A stretch of DNA of 64,000 nt from Trebouxia sp. TZW2008 (Eukaryota > Chlorophyta > Trebouxiophyceae > Trebouxiales > Trebouxiaceae): contig BDIU01000253.1 in the NCBI GenBank assembly GCA_002118135.1, positions 62,001 to 126,000 of the forward strand, written 5' to 3'. This document shows positions 1 to 14,300 of the stretch, one piece after another. The notes beneath the pieces were generated by a model. It was not told where the DNA came from. It did not search any database and saw only the letters and a list, made by a program, of their open reading frames with translations. How positions within the stretch are numbered: position 1 is the stretch's first letter; each line of letters begins with the position of its first letter. Position numbers and translations under genes: made by a program.

Positions 1-520
1 GCAGCATTTTGATCATCTTTTGCTCATAGTTTGCATTGCGTGCCCTGAGCAATGTGACATGACCAGTGTCTTGAGCACGGAAGAAAGGCCCATTGATCTG
101 CAAACATGTCGCAATCTGGAAGACATTCAATTGAAATGGGTCTTTTGCCTACTGCCAACGTGTGACTGCTTGACCCATCAAGCCATACCACAACAAACGG
201 TATATGACACATAGCACAAAATACGAGTAGCGCCATGCTGCTGTACGCCGCAAAGGATCAGCCGTCCCTTTGTGACAGCAAACAGTAACCACAACCTGAG
301 CCAATGACAAGTTGAGAGTATGTAAACCTGCAGGCCATGCTGTGCCAAGAAGTACTTGGTGGTTGATGCCCCAGGCATCGATTGTGCTGCTCTGTTAATC
401 TCCTCTGCCATCTGAACGCTGCTACAAACCATCATCCGATGAGTGTGATAATGCTCAACAGTATCCAGAACTTCTGCATGTGGTGCCGCTTTTCAGCATC
501 TCTGCAAACAATGCTCGGCA

Positions 521-875
521 GACAAAGCTGCCATGTTGAGCCCAGATAGCAGTGCATTTGGCTCAGCCAAGCTGCCACTGTGACACACAACACATTCAGG
601 CTGATTTTCACTGTAATGCAGCGGCAGAGGGCATTCCCGAAACATGTCAAGCGTACGGTCCAGGTCAGCAAGGTGACACTGCATGCTACAGCAGCAGACA
701 AAGCTGCGCTGTTGAGCCCAGATAGCAGTGCATTTGGCTCAGCCAAGCTGCCGCTGTGACACACAACACATTCAGGCTGGTTTTCACTGTTATGCAGCGG
801 CAGAGGGCATTCCCGAAACATGTCAAGCGTACTGGACAGGTCAGCAAGGTGACACGACATGCTCAGCAGACAAAG
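521..875. repeat. Tandem duplication, ~175-bp unit, two copies plus a stub
   Basis: Two nearly identical units run from about 521 to 696 and from 697 to 868, and the first bases of a third follow at 869. On the minus strand each unit has an open frame containing MFRECPLPLHYSENQPECVV and then CHSGSLAEPN. The Cys/Pro pattern faintly recalls the zinc-ribbon of ZNRD2/p27-autoantigen proteins, but one expected Cys before the PL pair is missing. The unit may be a duplicated exon of a minus-strand gene or a repeat that happens to be open. No start codon or partner exon could be assigned. Confidence 0.8.
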
Positions 876-1111
876 TCTAGTTGCGCCAGCAGGACCTGCA
901 GGCCCCACAGCTGTGGCCCAGTCGCGCCAGTGGATTTCACGTCAGCAACATTGGGTTGGTTGAGGTTGACAGCTGGCCCAGTAGTGGCGTTCCAATCAGC
1001 ATTGATCTGATTGAACGCTGTGATTGCAGGCTTGTTGCTGATGTATTGTGGTGCATTTGCGTCTGTGCAGTCCCAGTCGACAGCCACCCAGTTGCCTACA
1101 TTGGCAGGCAT
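863..1111 (-). pseudogene. Tail-fibre/collagen-like protein fragment
   Basis: From an ATG at 1111 the minus strand encodes two degenerate copies of a module ending in an NKP-like triplet: VAVDWDCTDANAPQYISNKP, then NADWNATTGPAVNLNQP about 25 residues later. A DWNATxGxAxxLNKP module is widespread in tail-fibre and adhesin proteins of bacteriophages and some bacterial and large-virus proteins. The frame then reads TGATGPQ. After a 5-base disruption, the adjacent frame reads GPAGPAGAT, a collagen-like Gly-X-Y run that commonly follows such modules. The disruption and the short length suggest a decayed fragment. Transfer from a phage or bacterium, or an algal extracellular protein exon, are both possible. 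Confidence 0.45.
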
Positions 1112-1129
1112 GCTGGCTACTGGTACCAC

Positions 1130-3480
1130 ACCAAATCACAATTTCATCAATGGATCATTGCCATCTCAGAGCACATGATTTGCTTGTATTTAGTGTCGTT
1201 CTGACTGGCGTGGACATTTTGCAGAAGATACAGTAATACTATCAAGACAATAGCTGATGTCTTGAGTGGCACAGTCATCATGACAATTGCATGTGTTGAG
1301 TCATCATGACGATAAGCAGGACACATGCAGCTAGACTGGTACATGTGTGGCGTTAGAGTCGATGCACTGTGAGAGTAAATGCACCGCACAGAAATTTGTT
1401 GCGAGACGATGATAATTACAAGGCTATAGTCAGGTAGAGTTGAGTAGCTAGTAAGTAAGTGTTCACAGCAGAGTACCAGTCAGTTCCGATCTTCTGGAAT
1501 GGTCTGCACAGCTTGCATATCAGCTTGAAATGCAGAGTCGTAAGTGTTGCCAATACAGGCAGTAAATCATAATGTTCTGGCTAAAGTATAAGACAAATCG
1601 TATCTAGTCAGACTCGTGCGCGTCTGGTGAAAGGAAGCTAAGTCAAGTCAACGCTAATGACTGATTGAATGGTGGCCGCCTAATTGCAGCGCGCCATAGT
1701 AACTGCTGTGCAGGAATGTTTAGCTGCAGACCAAGTGCTGCAGTGCTATCAGTAATGTCTTGCCAAGAATGAAGGCTCATACTGAAGGCCTTTGTATATA
1801 CTTTCATACGCACTCATTGCTTCGCCACACATGTGATATACCCAGGTGGAGCTAAAGCACTCGAAAAAAGAGAATTTGCTCGGTTGACTTGTGAGCTTAA
1901 AATCTCACCGCCACAATACACTAACTGCTTCAGCATTGCATAGATCAACATTTCAGGAAAGGGACCTGTGAACGCAATCTCGAACTGTTGTGCTTAAACA
2001 ACAAGCTTGTACATCTCATCAGATCAACTTTCTGAGCCACCTTAAATCATGAGACTCCATGACAAGCTTGCCATCACTTGCACCGTCTGGCCGCTGAATG
2101 TCTGCATGATTCATGAAGTACGGCGTGTTGCCTCGTGGCAGGTTCTGCACTCTAGTAGAGTCAAGCATCTCCGTGCGTTATAACACATGCATGTTAAACA
2201 TGCAGTCACTGTATCTCAAGATGTTTGAGGACTGTAGACAATCGCAAACCTTGCTGTCGTCACCTGCATCACTTCAAAAGTCAATACTACATAGAATAGT
2301 GTCAATCATCTGCACATATGTGAATACCACTGCTGTAGGTACAGAGCATAATTTATCTGCTCTGTCCCAAGACTTTAGTCCTCATATTGGTTGAAACTCA
2401 AAACACAATCAAATCATCAGGCAAGCTGACCATGTTCGCCATCAAGCAGCAGTCATCAAGGTACAGTCAATCCAGCATGGCACACAACGTAATCTTCTCG
2501 TACTGTGCATGTCACGATATGTAAAATCTCAACATGAAATACAGAGCTGTACCTGGAAGGCAAAACTCCATATGAAGGATTGGCAAAGAAAAGCTGCAAT
2601 GGAGCAAACACACAAAACTGCTGGGTCAATCCTCATGCTTGTTAATGACCACAAGCGATCGCTCAAGAGGGATTGTGCCTTCAGACTGAGCATGCTGAGC
2701 TTTTGCAGTCCTTCGCCTGTGTCCAACCTGACTTCTATGGCGGGAATCTTCCTCAACACTGTGATATGTGCTAGCAGAGCCTTGTTGCATGTTCTTGGCA
2801 AACACACCAGACAATGGACCGAGCCATGAGTATTGCTGCTTGACAAGTACATCTGCTGCCCTTTGCCTGGCGGCTTCCTGAGCTGGGCTAGGGTGGTTGC
2901 CCTGCCGACTGCGCTCCTTGAGACTGCAGCAGCTCACAGTACCTAAGGGCACTTGCAAGTCAACACTTGGGCTATGCATGTAGCGAGTTGATAGCCTAGG
3001 AGAGGCGCTCGTGAACATTTAGTGCACAACCCCTTTTGTTACAATGCATGCCTGACATGTTTCAAGGGTGCCGGCAAGCCACACAAAAGCAACTTTTGAA
3101 CAAGCTGCAGTCTCTGCCATGACCAATTGTGTGTTCCTGTTTATTTGGTGCGGATTCTCTGCACTTCATGAGAGAGAGAAAGTCTACTCGACACAGCAAG
3201 TTGTGCTTGTGCAAACTCTACGCAGACAGAAACATGAATTGCAACAAACAGTGGTAACGCGTTGCAAAGCACTGTTGCTAGCATCAGCAGGGTTGTACGT
3301 GATGGAAATCTGCTTGCAATTAGGCAACGAGAAAAATGCTGATAAAGGCAACTGTCAAGATTTACAAAGGCACAAACAAATTTGTTGTTGTTGCCAAAAA
3401 GTGAACATTTGAGCGACCGGTATGCACTAATACTGACATTGCATACATGTACAGCTTTGTCAAATGAGAGGTGCTGATGC
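1130..3480. other. No supported gene; one weak minus-strand ORF
   Basis: No conserved domain, coherent exon series or RNA gene was recognised here. The only open stretch of note is on the minus strand at 2626-3018. It contains QEAARQRAADVLVKQQYSWL and a basic C-terminus, and could be a 3' exon of the J-domain gene that ends at 3481. The J-domain gene already has a stop codon in frame, so this is only a possibility. Confidence 0.4.
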
Positions 3481-4990
3481 TTACTCCCTGTCACGCTTCT
3501 TCAGAAACTGGTCAGCAGCTGCAAATACATCAGCCACATGGCCTCCTGCCCCGCCCATCATTGTGCCAACATCAGTGACTTTGACTTGGTTTGCCATCAC
3601 ATATTCTAGGGCTGGCAACTGATCCTTCTGGACCCAGTGAATGCAGTCAACAGGACAAGATGCAATAGCATCCTGCAGTGCAAAATCACCTTCATCAATG
3701 AAATTGCCGTTCAAGATTGTCATTGAATTCGATTTGCATGTATTCTTATCTGACTGCAAGCATAAACCAGGCAGCCTTCTACAGGAAGCAGCACCCCAGT
3801 GTGCAATGCACAATCCCTTTCGTAAAAGCAGCAAATCAAGCATGGTTTCATGCAAAGCCAGGTGCTTCACAATGCATGCGTCTTGAGCCTACCTCAACTT
3901 TGTCTTCATGGTCCACCCATTGAGCAAACACTCGGGATCTGCCATGTTGCTGATTGATTCTGAAAGTCCCAGATGCGCACCAGACACACATCTTGCAGCC
4001 TATGCATGCCACCTCATCCTGTCAGCACAGCAAATGGATTAGAAAGACAGCCTTTGCTGGAAGATCAATGCTTTGAGTCTTGCAAAGCCTGTGTACAGAT
4101 CAGAGGGACAAACCTTATCAGTAAGCAAACTTGAGCAATTAAAGGCAACAAGGGGTCAGTTCAGCTGAAAATTACTTACCACAAAAATGGCACGAGTCTC
4201 ATTTGGGTCAGTGTTTCTCCCCATTTTGTGACCTACAAGCCACTTGCTCAGAGGCTGGCCTGCAATACAACAACCAAAGTGAAGGTTCACAGATGATGCA
4301 ATCACACAGTCTGCATACAGAATGTCAAGATATGCACAGTGCGTGTGGGAGCAATTCATCACTCAGTCTTGCATTAGCTGACCTGTGTAGTCATCTTCCA
4401 CATCTTGCAAAGCCTGCTCAAGCTGAGCGTTGTATTTGAGCCTTGCCATGGGGTTGCTCAGCGTTGTATACGCCTAGTCATGAACCAGATCAATCACAAC
4501 ATAGTAACAACAACAACAACAACAAGAGCAGCAGCAGCAGCAACTACTATAGTCACCAAATTAAGAACAAGAATAGCTTGGAGAGTAATCAGCTGTCAGG
4601 ACTGACTGACCAATGACCTAGTGATCAGCATGCCAGAGCTTCATTTCTGCAGACTGGGGGAGGACGATCACCTCATTAAGCAAGATGCACAGATCATGTC
4701 CATCATCATTGACATCAGGGTGACAGTGCTTGCAAAGCTGTCTGTAGGCTGTCTTGATGTCGCCTTGACTAACGTCATCATCAACCTGTGCACAAGGTCA
4801 GAAAGCTGGTTAGACGCAAGGGTCACTTCACAAGCGGCAAAAATGCTTTGTCATGCTTGCTGCCTGCACGTACCCCAAGAATCTCGTAGTAGTCCACGAC
4901 ACGCTTCCCTCTGACTTGCGTAGCTGACGCCTGTTGTGCTCTAACGCGCCATTTGCCTGCACCGTGGAGTGACTCTGAGTACAGCACTGA
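3481..4990 (-). CDS. Chloroplast J-domain protein with 4Fe-4S ferredoxin domain
   Basis: Exons read from high to low coordinates. The first recognised exon ends near 4872 with VVDYYEILG, the start of a J domain. The exon at about 4660-4793 gives IKTAYRQLCKHCHPDVND with the HPD motif. The exon at about 4390-4475 carries LSNPMARLKYNAQLEQALQD and ends in DDYTG. The exon at about 4195-4265 gives PLSKWLVGHKMGRNTDPNE. The exon at 3890-4017 gives the iron-sulfur motif ACIGCKMCVWC. The last exon gives ASCPVDCIHWVQKDQLPALE and stops at 3481. This order matches plant chloroplast DnaJ proteins with a C-terminal ferredoxin domain (DJC76/77/82 type), thought to combine co-chaperone and redox roles in the stroma. 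The start codon and transit peptide are unresolved: the J-domain frame runs back to an in-frame stop at about 4990, so another 5' exon is likely. It is divergent from the gene at 5529. Confidence 0.85.
4500..4552. repeat. Trinucleotide microsatellite (AAC)n(AGC)n
   Basis: A run of AAC repeats passes into AGC repeats inside an intron of the J-domain gene. No function is visible. Confidence 0.85.
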
Positions 4991-5528
4991 TCACGCTCAG
5001 GTGCGCAGACAGGGACGTCCACAACACGCACTAGCGGTCGTTTTTTGAGAGTTTGGCCGCTGCACCAGCGGAGCGTCTCGTCTGATCGGCAGGTGTGTGC
5101 CGCAAAGCTTCGCTTGCCCAAGACAGGAGGTCATATCTCACAGCGGTAGACCTCAACGTCTAGACAATCTACTTCAGCTGGTACGCGTGGCCAGTAGATG
5201 GCAGTCCGCAGCGCTTGCATATATATGCTACGCTGGGTACATCTGCATTCAATCCGTAGTGCCAATTCTGACATGGCCGAGATGCACGAGCATGGCACAT
5301 GCATTCTCATAATTTTACGCCGTTTGGTCTTCCCGAGATAGCTTGGCGATTGCGATACGTGAGGACTCTTGAGTCTTTCCACAGGCTCAAGCGCCCAATC
5401 GACAGTCTCGTGCTAATCAGTCAGCTCATCTGACAGGCAATCACTTACTTGATTGGCAATCGGGCTGTCGGACAACATTGCTTCACGCTTTCAATCGAGA
5501 TCACTGTTGAGGCCGGTGCCGCTCGGGC
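4991..5528. promoter_or_regulatory. Divergent intergenic promoter region
   Basis: This stretch separates the minus-strand J-domain gene from the plus-strand RIQ-like gene and must hold both start regions, probably including an unresolved first exon of the J-domain gene. No clear TATA box or repeated operator was seen. The ORFs inside it have no recognisable content. Confidence 0.4.
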
Positions 5529-6526
5529 ATGGCGGGCTTACTGCAGTCATCTAGTCTGCTTGGACAGCCACTTCGAACCCATCACACGAGCAGATTATGT
5601 ACTCGACCTCGGCGGCAATGTTTCACGCCAGTGGTTGCAGGCAAGTGGAAAAAAGTCAATAAGGTTGACGAGTCCTGGAAAAAGGTTAGGAACACAACCA
5701 ACCTTGTGAAGCTGCTGCATACATTGCGAGATCATATAAAAGATGTGGGGGCCTCAATGCTGCTTGTGTGAATGGTATGACCTGGCTGCAGGCGTTTTTT
5801 GGGTCAGGCTACTTCAATGAAGGCAACTCATCATCAGCTGACAACAATTACCTCAAAAGGATTGAAAGCAAAAAGCTCTTGAGTTTTGTGGAAAAGTCTG
5901 GCCTTTTGTCCAAAGCAGACAAAGCAGGGTTGACACTGTCCAGAGTAAGTGAATGACCAGCCACAGACATGAAAAGCACTTTGTTTGCATTGGAGGCAAT
6001 TGGCTCCTGTTGATGATCAAGGAGTCAGGCGCCTTATTGGTCACAGCTGCAAGCTCTTGGGTTGACTCGTCATCAGACCTTATATTGACATATGCTTGAT
6101 GCAGATTGAACAGTCTAAGCTGCTGTCAACGGCTGAGAACTTAGGATTGCTGGCTATTTTGGAAAGGTTGCTGCTCACTGATCCAGGCAAAGTGACAGCA
6201 TTGTCAATCCCCTTCTTCCTCATCACATCTGGTGAGTTTTGCATCGCAGCATGCTGTGAGTCTCACAGCAACCTGTTCGACACATCACAATTATTAATAA
6301 TTGCGCCTGTATGTACCTAGTGGCTGAGTTTTAACGCCTGCCTAGAATGCATTTGTAATGCGTGACAATGCAAATCGTGACTGTTGCTGCAGGCCTTCTT
6401 ATAGCATTTCCCCATGACAATGCTCCGCTCCAGGTCCTGCAGTACCTGCTTGTGGCCCTGTCAGCTGGTGTTACTGTCACATTTTTTGCAGGTGGTTTTG
6501 TCTTAGCTGCAATACAAGAAGAGTGA
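5529..6526 (+). CDS. DUF1118 / RIQ-type thylakoid protein
   Basis: Exon 1 starts at ATG 5529 and reads MAGLLQSSSLLGQPLRTHHT, an Arg/Ser/Thr-rich likely plastid transit peptide. It ends at a GT near 5664 or 5685. Exon 2 (5792-5944) reads AFFGSGYFNEGN and then KLLSFVEKSGLLSKADKAGL. Exon 3 (6105-6231) reads SKLLSTAENLGLLAILERLL. Exon 4 (6393-6526) encodes two hydrophobic segments, VLQYLLVALSAGVTVTFFAG and FVLAAIQEE, and the stop. The repeated LLSxAExxGLL motif followed by two membrane helices is characteristic of DUF1118. In Arabidopsis this family includes RIQ1 and RIQ2, grana thylakoid proteins that affect LHCII organisation and non-photochemical quenching. Phases across introns 2 and 3 are consistent. 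A TGTAA poly(A) signal lies at 6548. Family assignment rests on motif memory. Confidence 0.75.
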
Positions 6527-6841
6527 CAAGTCTGCTTTCCGTCATGTTGTAAGCCAGCACTTGATAGAGTATTGCAAATCTGTAGATCAAACTGTAGGTG
6601 AATTTGCAGTGTGTGCGCTAGCTCAGAAGGATTTGCCCATTCACTTTGACACCTGGCGCATGTTGTGGTTGACTTTGCTGCTGCAGATATTCCATGTCAA
6701 ACTGCCCTGTACCAACCCAGTGGGTGTTTGCAGAATATGACAAATCATCAAAAAATGCCCTGTAATGTAAGCACAGAGACATGTTGACTGCCATGCACAC
6801 CTGCTTGTCATCTGTTCGGGTCAGCTCGCAAATACCTCAGA

Positions 6842-10531
<3,690 letters not shown>

Positions 10532-11306
10532 TTACCGTGACCTGCGCCGAGGCCTCGACGAAAATAAGCTTAAGTCTGCTTCAGCGACCCATTGCAGCTT
10601 TGCACACGCATGCTTTTGGCGTCTGAACCACAAGCAATCACAACAGGGTAAAGAACGCTACTTCACAGGCCAGGCGAGTGGCCTTGACAGAGTTTGTAAT
10701 GCAGGCACTGCGGCAAGCAGGTCATCAGTGAAGTGCACCAGGGTCTTTTCTGTTTTCAAATTCGCTCACTCCGCACTCAGAACTCAGCTGAGTTCAGCTC
10801 AGGCACTCAGCTCAACATTCTCAGCTTTGGCTTTCAAACCTGCATGCGCGGCTCCGAAAGCGTATCTTCCATGAGCGCTTCGCGATAGGTAGCATTGTTC
10901 CTCGACATCTAGTAACGCCCTATTTGACACTGCGTCTTGACGGCTTAGATACGCAATCGGCGCCATCTTCTGCTATAATTGGTATTGCTGGCAAGCAGCC
11001 GGACTGCCAGAAGCTGCCGACTTTCGCATTCTGTGGCGCCATTGCTCGACAATCAGGGCTTCCTTCCAATCTCTGGAAGGTGCCACGCTCTAGGCAGCAG
11101 TGCATATTGAAGCCTCAACACCGCACAAGGGCTAAGGGGCCAGACAGTCCGCAAACCCCCGCACTGCACGGTCTTTCTGCTCGCTCAGCCGCTCATTTTG
11201 ATATCTGCTGGTGGCAAAGCGAGCAGCATATCGAATTCAGCTGCTGAGTCTGCAGCTGAATCTGAAGCTCATGTAGTCAGTGTCCAGAAATCCTGAGGGC
11301 CCTATC
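10532..11306. promoter_or_regulatory. Divergent intergenic region, TTLL1 / rhomboid-like
   Basis: Holds the start region of TTLL1 on the minus strand and the upstream region of the rhomboid-like gene on the plus strand. A plus-strand frame at 10924-11247 is open but lacks an ATG at its start and shows no conserved content. An unrecognised 5' exon of the rhomboid-like gene may lie here. No clear promoter motif was identified. Confidence 0.4.
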
Positions 11307-14300
11307 ATGTCTCCTCGTAATGCCCCTGTGCTGGTGGCACCAGACACCAAACTTGCTTCACATAGCATGGTCCCACGGACACCGGCCAGTACAGGCAGAC
11401 GATGGACAGTGTTTGGCAGCCAGGACTTTGGGGCAGCAGAGCAGCCTGACAGAAGTGCAGAATCAACAAGCACAACACCAACGCAGCAAATGCTGAATCC
11501 TAGCTACCAGCTAGCTTCCCCTAGAGAGGTGGGAGCGCTAGGATCTCAATGCTTGCTCATGGTCAAGCTGCTGTCAAGAGTGTTGCAACCAGCATAGCTA
11601 GTCTCAGCAAGTACTTTGCAAAGGGTGACGACTTGTACCCTGCCAAGTCAGTGACAATTTGCTTTTCGTTTTCATGATCCAAGAGACCAGAACTTTTCCG
11701 AACTCCTCCATCAACAGGCTGTAGTCCTGAGTGAAGCAGACACAATTGTCATGCAGTTCTACTGGAGACAGTTGCTGCCTAACTTCCCGTTTTCATGCTC
11801 AGGCATCTTCACCCTGGCCAGACGTGATATTGTCTCCTCATCCTGCTACAGCACCCTCGCGCTTTTCAGAGCCTCAGCACAGGCATGGAAATGACTTCCA
11901 CATTGAAATCCCACATTCACCTGTGGGTCAGCCTAGCACTGCACAGCAGCCTCCTGCTGAGGATAGTGCAAACTTGGATCCAAATAGCGCTGACGTACTT
12001 GGATTTCAGAACACCAAGCCAGCTAAAGCTGCAGCAAATGAGTAAGCGCTCTTGTAATTTGTGTTGTCACTTTGTGACTTCGTTGCCTAGACTTCTGCAT
12101 CAGCATGGTCTTGACTTCGTCGTCACCTTGTATGAGGAAGACCATTTGCAAGTTGCCCTGCTATCAGTGTTGGATGCGTGCCAATTCATACTCAAATGCC
12201 AACAGCTACATGCCACAGTGACTTCTCCTTGTGACATCTGCATGGTCCACCAAGAAGTTTTTGTCATAGTTGTTCTCACTCCTTACTGCATTCTGAGTGC
12301 AGTGACATGACGCCTGACTCACTCAGTGGTCTGACTCGCTCAAAGGGCACTGCACCCATAATGCAGTCATTGCTTCCCAACAAGTTGTCCTTACAACAGA
12401 AAAACACAAGAAAAAAAGGTTTTTTGTTTTTGTGTTGGATGCCCCTGCAGTTTCAGAGTTCTGTAATATGCAGGCCAAAAGCAAGACGTATGCCTTCCAG
12501 CAGAAGCCCACCCAACACCACTTCCAGAGTGGGCACCTTTTGGCATATTGCCTCCCTTTCTTTTGCAGCAAACCCTGTCAGACTGCACAGAGAATGGACT
12601 GGCGCTATTGACCGCGCGGCACTTCCAGTGCCTTCTGCACCTCAGGCAACCGCCTCTTCACAAGTGGGGGCAATTATTCGCTGCCTGCACCGCGACTTCA
12701 ACAGCCCAAGCAACCATGGCAGGTGCTGCTTTTCTGTAACATAATAAGCATTACAAGTGCAACAATGATCTTCTGACTCTGCTTCTTTGCGCATCAGAGT
12801 GGTAAGGATTTTTCTCGTAGAACATCCAGTACGTTTCAAGGCTGTCTCCATGCCTAGTACAGCCAGCTGAAAGGCATTGACACCTGCAACATGGAACAGT
12901 CAGCACAGCCATGCAGTAAGTGCACCAGAACTCATGTGCTACTGACCTCTGATGCCAACTTTCTTGCAAGCACCCAAGCTTGGCAAGGTCATGTTTTTTG
13001 GTCAAGTCAAAGGCTCAAACCCCCCAGGTTGGCCTAGAAAGATCTGGAACGACATTGTTTTGTCTGACTTTCACAAGTTGAACATTAGACGTCCATTCAG
13101 TGACGTTCTGAACAAGCCAGCCTGGCGAGACAAGACTTGTGGCACACACACCTAGCACTCTAGCTGGAACGTGTAAGCATGGTTATTATTATTGCTATTA
13201 TTGGCAAGTCATGCTGTCCACATAAGCATTACTTGCCGTCAGCATGCATCTGGTCTGTGCTCAGTCAGCCTTGCTAGCAGTGACCAAGTACCGAACATGA
13301 AACAGCTTGCTGTCTAAGCAACTCTCTTTGCCAGTGTGCATCAAGCCTGTACTCAATCAACCTTTCAGCACTCAAGGCCATGCTGCCAACTGACTGTCAC
13401 TGTTCCTTCATTCATTCATTCTCAATGTTTGCTGGACAGGCTCAGCAGGCCCAGCTAGGTACATACTGCAGCAATCAACTGTAGCTTGCCTGTTGCTATG
13501 TGTAGGTTTGTGCGACTAGAGACTTTGGAGGAAGCTTATGCAAGCAACAAGAAGCGGCGGCGGCTGGCATATGCTCTACGTCGCAAGCAGTCCGGCTCAG
13601 GCTTCAGAAACCTGTGGGACAGGATCAGCAATGACCTCTTCATCATTGGGGAGGTGGCTTTTGACCGCTGCACACCACGCAAGCTCCATGGCCACGCACC
13701 TTGGTGGACCCTGATGGTCATTGCTGTAAGTTGCTGATCCTTGATGTACGGTCTAGCTGTGTACTGTGTCATCTATCTATGATTGTTTAGACAACTTTAT
13801 TGCTTCACAGGATCTATGTCATGTGTACTCAAATGTATCAGGCTGTAATGAGCACCAGCGTCATCTGCACCTGTGAAAATGCGTGTCGCTGTTATACTAA
13901 GGCTCATGTTGTGTGCATGCCTACAGCATTGATGTCAATCTGAACCAGTAACACAACATGCTACGCTTCAGCACAGTCTTGACAAAACCACTTTCTGCAT
14001 GCAGACGTGTCTGGTGACTTTTGCCTACATGGCAGCACAATGGCCCAGCTTCTTGGTTCGCAGCTCTGCTGACATTGCCTGCTCTCATGAGCTGTGGCCT
14101 CAGGGGCCCAAAAGCCTGTGGGACTGGCTGGTGCAGTGGAATGACTGCCGCAGCTTTGGTGACGACTATCTGATTATGTGGGGCGCCAGGCAAGTGTGAC
14201 AGCAGCAAATGCAATGCAGTGAAAATGCAAGCAACTCAAATGCAAGACATGCTTTGTGCTGCTACAGCGTATGGTGCATTGCGCGAACATGCACAAAGCA

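Noticed and set aside
432..908. 158-codon minus-strand frame as a single protein
   Set aside because: It mixes two frames of the tandem 175-bp unit and the collagen-like fragment; the same peptide appears twice because of the duplication, so it is not a single authentic exon.
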